From SIG424 sp045546695 (GTDB lineage: Bacteria; Bacillota; Clostridia; UBA1212; UBA1255): a stretch of 64,000 nucleotides of DNA. Location: the NCBI GenBank assembly GCA_045546695.1, contig JAZQDE010000015.1:55343-119342 (forward strand), written 5' to 3'. Positions 8,357 to 17,699 of the stretch are shown in pieces (positions within the stretch are counted from its first letter, which is position 1; every line of letters begins with the position of its first letter). The notes below the pieces were generated by a model that was not told the DNA's origin, made no database searches, and was given only the letters and a program-made list of their open reading frames with translations. Both the position numbers and the translations under genes were made by a program.

Positions 8357-10298
8357 AGTTGAAATGTCTGATCTTATATACACCTACAAAAGATGCAAGA
8401 ATCAGAATTGAGAGAACCGTGAACATACCGGGGCAACAATCACTTGTGTCTGTATCGTCAATAACAGGCATTTCAACTTCAAAAACAACATCAACATAAT
8501 GTATGTCACTATCTGTCGGGGGATCAATATATATCCAACCTATGGGATACAATATTTGTTTCTGGAATTGAACGCGAAGTGTGTATGTACCACCTGCCAG
8601 AGCAGATGTGTCAATCTGACCTGCGTTTTCAGCAATCAAGCCATTAATGTTTGTGTCAAGTATTTCCCATGAAATGGCAGACCATTTTATATCGCCTTCG
8701 TTATTGAACGCCTGGGAGCTTTCTTCTGAATATGTTGTAAAAGAGATAATTGAATCTCTGTCATAACAAATTGTGCTGTCGATCCCTGTAACAGTATTTT
8801 CATCGGCGCTACCTTCCCAGTATGATGCTACAAGAAAAGCAGAATACTCTTCACCGGCTTCATCAATCAGTATAACATTGCCGTTTTTCATAAATGAAGC
8901 CGACCACGCACCAAGGAAAATCATATCTTCTCCGGCATAAATACGCACGTCGCCATCGTAGATAATACCATCACTTACATAACAGAATTTATCATAATCC
9001 GGAACAGAAAAACAGTATGCGATATTTTCAAAAGAAGCACTTCCGTAATTTACAATAATTGCTTCGCTGCCGGACTCAATATATACAGCGCCACCACTGA
9101 AAAACAAAGAAGCTGTCTCCTGTGCTATAATGCCGCGACCGGAGGAAGAAATAAGTTGCGTATTACAGTCTACAAAACTAATCTCACCGCGGAAAACTTT
9201 AATCGCATTGCCCTCAGTAGTAATCTTGATGGTAGATGATATCGCCTGAAGTCCGTATTCAGTAGACATCGTGACAAAGTCTTCGTCGTAAGAGCAGACA
9301 ATTCCCTCCAGACCTGTAATATCAATCTGAGAATCTGTAAAATTAACAAGACCATTATTTACTGCAACAGCAAGCTCTTTTCCATATATACTAACTTTAC
9401 AACCCGAAATATCAAGAGAGCCTTCTTCGGCAATTGCTATAGCATAATGATTCGAAACAAAATTGAGATACGAATTTTCACCTTCACCTGTAATAGTAAT
9501 GTTTCCGTTATCCGTGTACAAACCATACTCGGATTTAGAGTAAATAGACAAATTCGAATTATCTTTAATAATTATATTTATATCGCCTTCTGAAAAAATG
9601 GCATCTTTCCATGTGTCAAGTACAACGCGACCTTCGATAACAATGGTGGATTTTTCCGGCAAAGAAATTGCTGTGTCATAAAACACCTTTGCATCAAGAC
9701 CATCTTTAAGTGTCAAAGTTTTAGTCTCTGCATCCCATGCCCACAAATCATTTTCACCGGGAAGCGGAACTTCTTCATCTCTGAAATCAGGAAAAACTGT
9801 CTCTGTAGATACATCATAAGCATATATCACACATTCTGCAAACATGTCAGCATAATTGCAGAACAGCAGATAGTATTCACCCGGATCATTAAAATCGACA
9901 ACGGGAGCATACCAGTATATCTCATAGCAACTCTGAACATGCTCGTACCCTGAGGGCGAATCAGGATTTGCTTTAAAAACATGAAGCATGCATTCCGTAT
10001 CAAGCATTTCAGTCATTGATGATGTAATTGAATACATATTTATAGCAATACCCATAGGAGCATCAACATTCAATTTATATACGCTACCGCAGTACTTGCC
10101 CATTTCAGGGATATCGTAATAGCCGGACGCAATGCCATCAACGTTAATTTTGTCATAAAAAGGTAATGAGGTCATCTCGTATACTTCACTCTCAGGCGGA
10201 ATGACCACTTCATCATTAGTATCTTCAGCAAATATTTGGAATGGAACAGAAACACATAATAACGCAGTTGCGAGTATCAATATTAAAAAGCGTTTCAT
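8355..10298 (-). CDS. Secreted, C-terminally anchored beta-helix-like surface protein
   Basis: A 647-residue protein of unknown function. It starts with a signal peptide (MKRF, then a hydrophobic stretch to about residue 24). Residues about 40-165 look like a beta-sandwich that may bind a ligand. Residues about 180-440 contain short repeating strands of the kind GDINIIIKDN, GNITITGEG, GSLDISGCKV and GLVNFTDSQIDITG, which suggest a right-handed beta-helix or adhesin-like solenoid. A further beta-rich domain follows. The C-terminus has DTSDCCPG, a hydrophobic segment and a short basic tail, a membrane anchor or processed sorting tail. AAGGAGG lies about 10 nt before the start, a TTAACA/TATAAT promoter is upstream and a terminator is downstream, so it stands alone. 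An adhesive or glycan-binding role is inferred only from fold. Confidence 0.7.
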   Translation of the reverse strand: MKRFLILILATALLCVSVPFQIFAEDTNDEVVIPPESEVYEMTSLPFYDKINVDGIASGYYDIPEMGKYCGSVYKLNVDAPMGIAINMYSITSSMTEMLDTECMLHVFKANPDSPSGYEHVQSCYEIYWYAPVVDFNDPGEYYLLFCNYADMFAECVIYAYDVSTETVFPDFRDEEVPLPGENDLWAWDAETKTLTLKDGLDAKVFYDTAISLPEKSTIVIEGRVVLDTWKDAIFSEGDINIIIKDNSNLSIYSKSEYGLYTDNGNITITGEGENSYLNFVSNHYAIAIAEEGSLDISGCKVSIYGKELAVAVNNGLVNFTDSQIDITGLEGIVCSYDEDFVTMSTEYGLQAISSTIKITTEGNAIKVFRGEISFVDCNTQLISSSGRGIIAQETASLFFSGGAVYIESGSEAIIVNYGSASFENIAYCFSVPDYDKFCYVSDGIIYDGDVRIYAGEDMIFLGAWSASFMKNGNVILIDEAGEEYSAFLVASYWEGSADENTVTGIDSTICYDRDSIISFTTYSEESSQAFNNEGDIKWSAISWEILDTNINGLIAENAGQIDTSALAGGTYTLRVQFQKQILYPIGWIYIDPPTDSDIHYVDVVFEVEMPVIDDTDTSDCCPGMFTVLSILILASFVGVYKIRHFN

Positions 10299-10333
10299 AC
10301 AAACATTGCCCTCCTTGATAGTATATTGTATTG

Positions 10334-10361
10334 ATTATAGCACATTTTTAATTGATGTTAA
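10334..10361 (-). promoter_or_regulatory. Predicted promoter for the surface protein gene
   Basis: TTAACA (10356-10361) and TATAAT (10334-10339) are separated by 16 bp on the minus strand. It lies between the truA stop and the start of the 8355-10298 gene. Confidence 0.7.
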
Positions 10362-10383
10362 GAGTTCAAATAATAAGAATATA

Positions 10384-11154
10384 TTAATATTCCACAGACC
10401 ATAGATAAAGTCCCTGCGCAGGTGCGGTCATACCGGCTTGTCTCCTGTCACACGACTCTAATATATATGACAGGTCGCCGGGATTTATGCGTTTTTTTAT
10501 TATATCAACAACAGTACCCGTTATAATGCGTACCATGTTGTACAAGAAGCCATTGCCGCTCACTTCAAGACAATACATCCGGATATCATTCATCTGCTCA
10601 TGCGTGATATTTATATTATAAATTGTCCTGACTGTCGTCTTTGATAAGCCGCCCATTGCTCTGAATGATGAAAAATCGTGCTCGCCACAGAGAACTTTAA
10701 GTGAATTATTAAGGTCTGCCAGATTTTCACCTGTACATAAATAATCACTTCCGATATACCATGCATTTTTATTAATAAGAGGCTTTGAATGCGGTGCAGA
10801 ATAAAAATAATATCTGTACGTTTTGCCTGTGGCACTATATGTTGCGTGAAAATCATCAGGTACAATGGATGCACTCTTGCAGACTATATCATCGGGCAGA
10901 AAAGAATTAAGCGCAGCAGGATATTTTTCTACAGGAATTGAAGACGTATCAGTAAAATTCAGAACGTACTCAGCAGCATGCACACCGCTGTCAGTGCGGC
11001 TGCAACCGATCAGTTCTACCCTGCTGCCGGTAAGTCCGGAAATTGCATCAGAAACGGCACCCTGAACTGTAGCGGAATGTTTCTGGTAGAGCCATCCGCA
11101 ATAGTTTGTACCATCAAACTGTATAGAAAGCCTGATATTCCGGGGTTCGTTCAT
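10384..11154 (-). CDS. truA: tRNA pseudouridine synthase A (TruA)
   Basis: A 256-residue enzyme with the RLSIQFDGTNYCGWLYQ start and the catalytic-Asp motif GCSRTDSGVHA near residues 50-60. Later HDFSSFRAMG and FLYNMVRIITGT blocks are those of TruA, which makes pseudouridine at positions 38-40 of tRNA anticodon arms. Family length is about 245-265. Its ATG overlaps the stop of the upstream membrane-protein gene (ATGA), so it is the last gene of a carD-membrane protein-truA unit. No convincing terminator follows; only a weak AT hairpin covers the stop. Confidence 0.95.
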   Translation of the reverse strand: MNEPRNIRLSIQFDGTNYCGWLYQKHSATVQGAVSDAISGLTGSRVELIGCSRTDSGVHAAEYVLNFTDTSSIPVEKYPAALNSFLPDDIVCKSASIVPDDFHATYSATGKTYRYYFYSAPHSKPLINKNAWYIGSDYLCTGENLADLNNSLKVLCGEHDFSSFRAMGGLSKTTVRTIYNINITHEQMNDIRMYCLEVSGNGFLYNMVRIITGTVVDIIKKRINPGDLSYILESCDRRQAGMTAPAQGLYLWSVEY

Positions 11155-11768
11155 TTTTTCTTTTTCTTTCTGGGTTTTCTTGTGGAATAACCATAGTTGC
11201 CTTTTGATGAGTCCTTGCCGTGCTTTTTATCGTATCTGTCTGTTGAAACTGTAACAAACAGCCAGGACAGCATAAGGCCAATTACTGAAAACAGGTAATT
11301 TATGGTATTTATAAGAAGTACGCTCATCTGAAGCTCGTCTGTAGTATGGCCTTCAACAGTTGACTGCTGAATGTAACTTGTAAATCCTACTTCTTTGATG
11401 TTATATGCGTACATTTCAATAGTATTTGAAAAGATATTGCCTTCTGCCTTCTGGATAGATGGTTCAAGCAACATAAAATCAATGAAAGTGACAATGATTG
11501 TCGCAAGCAGAGCTGAAAGGAGCATTATAAATATGTGGCGTTTTTTCTTTGCCTCACCTTCTACAAAGTAAATATAGATAGCATATGCACCCATGCCGCA
11601 AAGGAAGAAAGATATCGCGCTGCGGACAAAAAAATAATGTATTGCAATTGTGAGTGCTGCTCCGACAAGTGCGCCAATAAAAGAAAAAATGAACGCACGC
11701 AGATACGTGTGTTCTGATGTTTTTTTCTTTTTACTAAGATCCTGATTCAGCTTCGTTGGATCAACCAT
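11151..11768 (-). CDS. Small polytopic membrane protein, function unknown
   Basis: A 205-residue protein. A charged N-terminus with KKKK leads into hydrophobic segments at roughly residues 27-50, 52-70 and 78-100, then an extracytoplasmic loop of about 60 residues and a further segment around 150-172. It ends in a very basic tail (RKPRKKKKK). No catalytic motif is recognised. GGAGG lies 7 nt before the ATG. It overlaps truA by 4 nt and follows carD by 26 nt. The basic termini suggest cytoplasmic ends contacting RNA, DNA or lipid head groups, but this is inference. Confidence 0.75.
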   Translation of the reverse strand: MVDPTKLNQDLSKKKKTSEHTYLRAFIFSFIGALVGAALTIAIHYFFVRSAISFFLCGMGAYAIYIYFVEGEAKKKRHIFIMLLSALLATIIVTFIDFMLLEPSIQKAEGNIFSNTIEMYAYNIKEVGFTSYIQQSTVEGHTTDELQMSVLLINTINYLFSVIGLMLSWLFVTVSTDRYDKKHGKDSSKGNYGYSTRKPRKKKKK

Positions 11769-11794
11769 AACAAGCCTCCGTAATATATATTATC

Positions 11795-12286
11795 TTATTC
11801 ATTATGACACTCTTTGAAAATACTGTCAATTTTTTCCATGACTTCTTCCTGCGAAGAGTCTGTCGACAGTATAATCTCGCTTATAATAGCGTTGCGGGAG
11901 TTTGAATAAAGCTTCTTTTCTCCTGTAGACAAGCTCTTTTTCTTATCTCTGATACGCAAATACTTGTAAACTTCTGCTACCTGAAGAATGTCACCGCTGC
12001 GCAGTTTGTCAAGATTCTCTTTATGGCGACGATTCCAGTTAATGTCCTGCGACTCCAATGGTTTTTTGAGCTGCTCATACAGCTTCTCTGTCTCCTCAGG
12101 TCTCATAACAGGCCTTATTCCGATATTCTGTGCAGTATCCACGGGAATATCAAGTTTAAGTTTTGTAAAAGGCAGAGCAATAGTATAATACTTCTTAACT
12201 TCTCCTAAAACCTCAATGTCAACTATGTCTTGTATAACACCGGCTCCGTGAAAAGGATGTACTATTTTATCTCCTATTAAAAACAT
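11795..12286 (-). CDS. carD: CarD family transcriptional regulator
   Basis: A 163-residue protein with the CarD/TRCF RNA-polymerase-interaction domain at the N-terminus (MFLIGDKIVHPFHGAGVIQDI, residues 1-20, followed by a small beta barrel to about 65). A helical C-terminal domain follows, with RRHKENLDKLRSGDILQVAEVYKYL. CarD proteins bind the RNA polymerase beta subunit and stabilise open complexes. The transcript is predicted from a TTGAAT-N17-TATAAT promoter and carries an ACAGC-N6-GCTGT hairpin in its leader. It heads the unit with the membrane protein and truA. Confidence 0.9.
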   Translation of the reverse strand: MFLIGDKIVHPFHGAGVIQDIVDIEVLGEVKKYYTIALPFTKLKLDIPVDTAQNIGIRPVMRPEETEKLYEQLKKPLESQDINWNRRHKENLDKLRSGDILQVAEVYKYLRIRDKKKSLSTGEKKLYSNSRNAIISEIILSTDSSQEEVMEKIDSIFKECHNE

Positions 12287-12313
12287 TATTTTTATCTCCC
12301 AAAAATTAAAATT

Positions 12314-12329
12314 ACAGCAAAAACGCTGT
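12314..12329. repeat. ACAGC-N6-GCTGT palindrome, copy 1
   Basis: ACAGC-AAAAAC-GCTGT on the plus strand, with flanking T/A that extend the arms to 6 bp. It lies about 10-25 nt downstream of the predicted carD transcription start. A near-identical copy is at 60176-60191 in the same relation to the citrate synthase promoter. Confidence 0.6.
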
Positions 12330-12345
12330 ACTTATTTACTCGTTT

Positions 12346-12374
12346 ATTATATACTAATGAGGTTCAAAATTCAA
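12346..12374 (-). promoter_or_regulatory. Predicted promoter for carD
   Basis: TTGAAT (12369-12374) and TATAAT (12346-12351) are separated by 17 bp on the minus strand. A possible plus-strand -10 for galK (TATACT, 12350-12355) overlaps it, so the divergent promoters may interfere. The galK -35 is poor. Confidence 0.7.
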
Positions 12375-12399
12375 GTTCAAAAATCCTTGGAGGTACATT

Positions 12400-13593
12400 A
12401 TGGATATCAAAAATCTTGCTGAAAGTTTTGTTAAACTCTATGGCAATTCATCTGAAAAGATCAGATTTTTTACTGCTCCCGGCAGAGTAAATCTTATCGG
12501 AGAACATATTGATTATTGTGGTGGTTACGTTTTCCCTGCTGCCCTTACATTGGCTACAACTGTTGCTGTAAGATTAAACGGCACAGATAAGATTAACATG
12601 GCCGCAACTGATTTAGATGGCATTTTCACATGTGATTTAAACGATATTGAAGCTGCCCGCGACCTTAAATGGGGCAATTACCAGGCAGGTATGGTAAAGG
12701 AGCTTAAGGCTCTTGGCTATAAGTTTTCCGGTATGGACATGCTTTTCACAGGCACTCTCCCCTTCGGTTCTGGCCTGTCTTCTTCAGCTTCTATAGAAAT
12801 GGCTACAGGTATTGCTCTTTGCACAATGGCAGACAATGCAGCTGATATTTCTACAAGCAACGTTCAGATTGCAATTGCCGGCAAAGCGTGTGAAAATAAT
12901 TTCTGCGGCGTAAATTGCGGTATTATGGATCAGTTTGCTTCTGCAATGGGTAAAAAGAATCACGCGATGCTTCTCAATTGTGCTGAGATCACACATGAAT
13001 ACGTTCCGCTAGATATGGGCGAATACGTACTTGTTCTTGCCAATACTTGTAAAAAACATTCACTTGGTGCTTCTAAGTATAACGAAAGACGCGCAGAGGT
13101 CGCAAAGGGTCTTGACCTTATGAACAAACTTTGTGGCGATACACGTGAAAATCTTTGTGAGTACACAGCAAGTGACCTTGAGGCTGTCAAAGCCGGCTTT
13201 GATGATAAGGTTATTTACAATCGCGTTTACCATGTTATTACAGAAAACCAGCGCGTTAAAGACGCTGTTGAAGTTCTTAAAAAAGGCGACCTCGTTACAT
13301 TCGGCAAGATTCTTTGCGCCGCAAACGATTCTATCCGCTACAATTATGAGGTTACAGGAGACGAACTTGACGCTATGTTTGACGCGGCTGCTACACAGTT
13401 TGAGGGCGGAAACGTTCTTGGTTCTAGAATGACAGGTGCCGGCTTTGGTGGTTGCACAGTAAATATTGTTAAAGAAAGCTACGTTGAGGAGTTTATCGCT
13501 ACTACAGGTAAACTTTATACTGAAAAGACAGGTATTACGCCTGAGTTCTATGTTTGCAGCATCGGCGATGGAGCAAGAGAGATTGTAGGCTGA
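12400..13593 (+). CDS. galK: Galactokinase
   Basis: A 397-residue GHMP kinase. The galactokinase signature GRVNLIGEHIDYCGG is at residues 28-42 and the ATP loop LPFGSGLSSSAS at 120-131. NCGIMDQFASAMG near 172-184 carries the catalytic Asp, and MTGAGFGGCTVN is near the C-terminus. It phosphorylates galactose to galactose-1-phosphate, the first step of the Leloir pathway. galT and galE are not adjacent. TTGGAGG lies 6 nt before the ATG. It is a single-gene unit on the plus strand, divergent from carD, ending in a strong terminator. Confidence 0.96.
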   Translation: MDIKNLAESFVKLYGNSSEKIRFFTAPGRVNLIGEHIDYCGGYVFPAALTLATTVAVRLNGTDKINMAATDLDGIFTCDLNDIEAARDLKWGNYQAGMVKELKALGYKFSGMDMLFTGTLPFGSGLSSSASIEMATGIALCTMADNAADISTSNVQIAIAGKACENNFCGVNCGIMDQFASAMGKKNHAMLLNCAEITHEYVPLDMGEYVLVLANTCKKHSLGASKYNERRAEVAKGLDLMNKLCGDTRENLCEYTASDLEAVKAGFDDKVIYNRVYHVITENQRVKDAVEVLKKGDLVTFGKILCAANDSIRYNYEVTGDELDAMFDAAATQFEGGNVLGSRMTGAGFGGCTVNIVKESYVEEFIATTGKLYTEKTGITPEFYVCSIGDGAREIVG

Positions 13594-13624
13594 GACGAAA
13601 CGATTTCTTCTTAACATAAAAAGA

Positions 13625-13664
13625 AGTTGGTCAGACTCATCAATATCTGACCAACTATTTTTAT
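13625..13664. terminator. Bidirectional terminator between galK and radA
   Basis: A perfect 11-bp stem (AGTTGGTCAGA 13625-13635 with TCTGACCAACT 13646-13656) and a 10-nt loop. It is followed by ATTTTTAT on plus and by TCTTTTTATG on minus. It serves galK and, in the other direction, the holA-clpC-radA genes. Confidence 0.85.
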
Positions 13665-13697
13665 AATTCAAACTGCTAAAAAACATCTGTGTATTTA

Positions 13698-15077
13698 TCA
13701 AAATGTCAGTTCTCTGATATTACTGATATATTTTATATCTATCCCCTCAAGTGCTTTACTGTTTTTACCAAAAGCAGTATCTACGGCATCTTTGTTGCCG
13801 GATGGCACAACTATCGTCTTGAAATTAAGACGAACAGATTCATTGATACGTTTTTCGATGTTTGAAACAGCACGCACCTCACCGGTAAGGCCAATTTCAC
13901 CAAAGAAAATATAGTCATGAGGAATCACTTTGTTTGTATATGATGAGATAATGGCGGCAGCAAGGCCAAGGTCTGCTGCCGGCTCGTAGATTTTAATACC
14001 GCCGATAACATTTACAAAAGCGTCTGCATCATACATCTTAAAGCCGGCGCGCTTTTCAAGGACAGCGAGCAACAAAGATACGCGGTTATAGTCGAATCCG
14101 GTAGACATTCTGCGTGGATTTGTAAGGTTAGAATTTGATATAAGTGCCTGAATCTCGACAAGCATCGGACGCGAGCCTTCCATCGTACACACAACGGCAG
14201 TACCTGGAGTATCAAGAGGTCTGCCGGTCAGCATTGCTTGTGACGGATTTTCAACCTGAACAAGGCCGACGTCGCGCATCTCAAACACGCCAATCTCCCT
14301 GGTTGAACCAAAACGGTTTTTCACACAACGCAGTATGCGGAAACTCATGTGGCGTTCGCCTTCAAAATACAATACAGTATCTACCATATGTTCAAGCACA
14401 CGCGGGCCGGCGATACCGCCGTCTTTTGTAACGTGACCGACGATAAAAACAGTAATTTTGTGTTGTTTCGATATTCTCATCAAGGTCGCTGTAATTTCCC
14501 TGATCTGCGTAACGCTGCCGGGCACAGAATCTATCTCACTGTCATACAGAGTCTGGACAGAATCAATAATAATATATGACGGTTTGATATCTTCAACCTG
14601 CGTAAGAATGTCAGAAATTGACGTTTCGGAATATATAAATAGATTATCGCCAGTAACGTTCAGGCGCTGGGCACGCATTTTAATCTGTGATTCAGATTCC
14701 TCACCTGACACATACAAGACCTTCTGTGTTTCGGAAACGTGACCTGAGAGCATCAGCATCAGTGTCGATTTACCTATGCCGGGATCGCCGGCAATAAGTA
14801 CAAGTGAGCCGGGCACGATACCGCCTCCAAGGACGCGGTCAAATTCATTATAGCCTGTCTTCATACGTGCATTTGATATAGATTCAATATCATTAATCTT
14901 TTGCGCTTTTTTCATATCAAACGGCGATTTATCGGTGAAAATATCTTTCGTCTTTTCATTCGTAATTTTCTTTTCAACAAAAGTGTTCCACTCCTGACAT
15001 GCAGGACATTTACCCATATATCCGCCGGATTCATAACCACATTCTTTACAGAAAAAAACAGTCTTAACCTTTGCCAT
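13698..15077 (-). CDS. radA: DNA repair protein RadA (Sms)
   Basis: A 459-residue protein with the N-terminal C4 zinc finger (Cys 10, 13, 24, 27), a RecA-like core with Walker A GDPGIGKST (97-105), the RadA-specific KNRFGST motif near 255 and a C-terminal Lon-protease-like domain (YDADAFVNVIGGIKI onward). RadA is a hexameric helicase for branch migration in recombination and natural transformation. GAGG lies 7 nt before the ATG. The gene starts 3 nt after the clpC stop, the clpC-radA order known from Bacillus. Confidence 0.96.
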   Translation of the reverse strand: MAKVKTVFFCKECGYESGGYMGKCPACQEWNTFVEKKITNEKTKDIFTDKSPFDMKKAQKINDIESISNARMKTGYNEFDRVLGGGIVPGSLVLIAGDPGIGKSTLMLMLSGHVSETQKVLYVSGEESESQIKMRAQRLNVTGDNLFIYSETSISDILTQVEDIKPSYIIIDSVQTLYDSEIDSVPGSVTQIREITATLMRISKQHKITVFIVGHVTKDGGIAGPRVLEHMVDTVLYFEGERHMSFRILRCVKNRFGSTREIGVFEMRDVGLVQVENPSQAMLTGRPLDTPGTAVVCTMEGSRPMLVEIQALISNSNLTNPRRMSTGFDYNRVSLLLAVLEKRAGFKMYDADAFVNVIGGIKIYEPAADLGLAAAIISSYTNKVIPHDYIFFGEIGLTGEVRAVSNIEKRINESVRLNFKTIVVPSGNKDAVDTAFGKNSKALEGIDIKYISNIRELTF

Positions 15078-15080
15078 AAA

Positions 15081-17681
15081 CTACCTCTTATTCTGTCTTG
15101 ATTTAACAGCCTTCACAACAATATTTCCATCCTTGAGAGCAACGTTGATTCTGTTTGTATTTTCACTGAGAACACAATCTGCAATCTTGTCTTCGATCTC
15201 ATTCTGTATAATTCTCTTAAGCGGACGGGCACCGTAAATCGGATCGTATCCTTTTTCTGCAACGTACGCGCCGACATCCTTTGCAATTTTAATCTCAAGA
15301 CCGCTGTCTTTGGAGCGTTTTACAAGATTTGAGAGCATAAGATCTGCAATACGGCAAATCTCTTCTTTGTTTAGCGCTGTGAAAATAAGGATGTTGTCTA
15401 CCCTGTTTATAAACTCCGGTCTGAACGACTTTTTAAGCTCCTCTTTAATGGCTTTTTCCATGTGTTCATGCTTCTGCGCATCTGTAGATGGGCTGCCAAA
15501 TCCAAGCAATTTCGGTGTCGTTATACTATTGGCACCGATGTTCGAAGTCATGATTATAATTGTGTTTTTGAAGTCAACTGTGCGTCCCTTTGTATCGGTC
15601 AGCTGGCCGTCTTCCAGAATCTGGAGAAGAATGTTGAAAATATCGGGATGCGCTTTTTCAACTTCATCGAATAACACGACTGAATACGGCTTGTTTCTGA
15701 CAATATCTGTAAGCTGTGTGGATTCGCCGAAGCCAACGTATCCGGGTGGTGAACCGATAAGCCTTGAGACGCTGTGTTTTTCCATATATTCGGACATATC
15801 AATGCGGATAAGCGCCTTCTCATCGCCAAATAATGCCTCTGCCAGAGCTTTGCTGACCTCAGTCTTGCCGACGCCTGTTGGCCCTAAAAACATAAATGAA
15901 CCAACGGGTTTTTTGGGCTCTTTGATACCAGTGCGGCCTCTTTTTATGGCCTTTACGACGGTAGATATGGCTTCGTTCTGCCCGATAACACGCTTGTGAA
16001 TTGTGTCTTCCAGTTTAAGAAGCTTCTTTTGTTCATCTTCTGTAAGTCTGGCAACAGGTATACCTGTTTTTACCGAAACACATTCAGCGATATTTTCGGC
16101 AGTAATTGGTTTGCTCGTTTTGTTAACAGTCAGACTGCTTTGTAATGTATTAAACTGTTTCGTTTCCGCTTCGTATTCCTTGTTCAATTTTGCAGCAAGG
16201 ATAAAGTCTGAATTTAACATTGCCTCTTCACGGCGTTTTTTTAAATCTGCAATATTCCGGGCGCAGGCGTCTTTCTTTTCATGAGCCTTGCTCTCGTCGC
16301 CCATGACCTGCAATAAAGCCGCTGCTTCATCAATAAGGTCGATTGCCTTATCCGGCAAGAAACGGTCTGTAATGTACCTTTTAGCGAGATATACGGCATA
16401 TTCAAGCACATTATCTTCGTATTTAACGTTATGATGCTGCTCGTAAAGATGTCTGATGCCCTTAAGAATCAGAAGTGTCTGTGCCTCGGTAGGCTCTTCA
16501 ACAGTAATCATCTCAAATCGTCTTTCAAGAGCGCTGTCTTTTTCCAGATATTTCCTGTATTCCTTCGTCGTTGTTGAGCCGATAAGGCGTATCTCGCCAC
16601 GAGCAAGTGCCGGTTTTAGTATGCCTGCCGCATCGAGACTGCCTTCTGATGAACCTGCTCCGATTATTGTATGGATCTCATCGATGAAAAGTATCACTTC
16701 GGGATTTGCAGTTGCTTCGTTTATAACGTGTTTAAGGCGTTCTTCAAATTCACCGCGATATTTTGCGCCCGCGAGCATAGCCGACAAGTCAAGACGGATA
16801 ATACGCTTGTTTTTCATAATATCCGGAACTTTTCCGGCTGCGATGTTTTGTGCAAGTCCTTCTACGATTGCTGTCTTGCCTACACCGGGCTCGCCGACAA
16901 GGCACGGATTATTCTTCGTTTTTCTACAAAGAATCTGCATAACACGTGTAATTTCCTGCTCGCGGCACAACACAGGAATCTCTTTCTTTTCAGCCGCAAG
17001 AGCACGCGCTGCGGCTGTCATATCTTTTCCATAAGTTACAAGTGCCGGCTGTGTATTTTGTACAGGCTGTCCTTCTGCACGGTTCTGCTGAGAAGCCGCA
17101 TGGTCATACGATGCGTGATTGTGAACTTCATGAGCCAGTTCTTCAAGACTACTTTTTCCTTTTGTTGACAATTTTCTGAGGAAGTCGTCGCCCTGCAGAT
17201 ATTTGACTATGTCAAGAAACATTGCCTGCAGATCAACACCAAGTTCAAGCATAATTCTTATCGCTACGCAGTCAATTTCTTTAAATATTGAATATAATAA
17301 AATATCAGTGCCGACTTTTTCATGGTGAAACAGCTTTGCGCTCTCAGTAGCCCTGGAGGCAACGCGTTTTGCGGAGAGTGAAAAGTCAATATTGTAGTTT
17401 ATGTCTGTCTCGTCAGGTAATTTATAATCGTCGATATTATCAATTCTGGTCTGATGAAGAACTTCATTTCTGAACATCTGGAAATCGATGTTCTGCGTCA
17501 TTATGATGTTGTAGGCAATGCATTCTCTGCAAAAAAGCATTGCAAGTATGATGTGTTCCGTGCCAACGTCATCACTACCCATCAGCATCGCCTGCGTGAA
17601 ACTGTTTTCAAGAACTTTTTCAGCTTCTTTTGTCAGCGGAACGTCGTGATTTGTATATATTTTCTGTAAATAGGATCCCAT
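15081..17681 (-). CDS. clpC: ATP-dependent Clp protease ATPase subunit ClpC
   Basis: An 866-residue Hsp100 protein. It has a Clp N-terminal repeat domain (about 1-150), first AAA+ module with Walker A GEPGVGKT (263-270), a UVR-type helical insert around 480-505 in the middle domain, and a second AAA+ module with GPTGVGKT (600-607). It unfolds substrates for ClpP. The mcsA, mcsB and ctsR genes that often precede clpC in Firmicutes are absent; holA lies upstream instead, and no CtsR heptad repeat was seen in the 18-nt gap. GGGGG precedes the ATG by 5 nt. Confidence 0.94.
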   Translation of the reverse strand: MGSYLQKIYTNHDVPLTKEAEKVLENSFTQAMLMGSDDVGTEHIILAMLFCRECIAYNIIMTQNIDFQMFRNEVLHQTRIDNIDDYKLPDETDINYNIDFSLSAKRVASRATESAKLFHHEKVGTDILLYSIFKEIDCVAIRIMLELGVDLQAMFLDIVKYLQGDDFLRKLSTKGKSSLEELAHEVHNHASYDHAASQQNRAEGQPVQNTQPALVTYGKDMTAAARALAAEKKEIPVLCREQEITRVMQILCRKTKNNPCLVGEPGVGKTAIVEGLAQNIAAGKVPDIMKNKRIIRLDLSAMLAGAKYRGEFEERLKHVINEATANPEVILFIDEIHTIIGAGSSEGSLDAAGILKPALARGEIRLIGSTTTKEYRKYLEKDSALERRFEMITVEEPTEAQTLLILKGIRHLYEQHHNVKYEDNVLEYAVYLAKRYITDRFLPDKAIDLIDEAAALLQVMGDESKAHEKKDACARNIADLKKRREEAMLNSDFILAAKLNKEYEAETKQFNTLQSSLTVNKTSKPITAENIAECVSVKTGIPVARLTEDEQKKLLKLEDTIHKRVIGQNEAISTVVKAIKRGRTGIKEPKKPVGSFMFLGPTGVGKTEVSKALAEALFGDEKALIRIDMSEYMEKHSVSRLIGSPPGYVGFGESTQLTDIVRNKPYSVVLFDEVEKAHPDIFNILLQILEDGQLTDTKGRTVDFKNTIIIMTSNIGANSITTPKLLGFGSPSTDAQKHEHMEKAIKEELKKSFRPEFINRVDNILIFTALNKEEICRIADLMLSNLVKRSKDSGLEIKIAKDVGAYVAEKGYDPIYGARPLKRIIQNEIEDKIADCVLSENTNRINVALKDGNIVVKAVKSRQNKR

Positions 17682-17699
17682 ATTTTCCCCCTAAAATAA

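Noticed and set aside
13060..13701. 213-codon open frame on minus opposite galK
   Set aside because: It mirrors galactokinase codons and runs through the bidirectional terminator; no ribosome binding site or domain.
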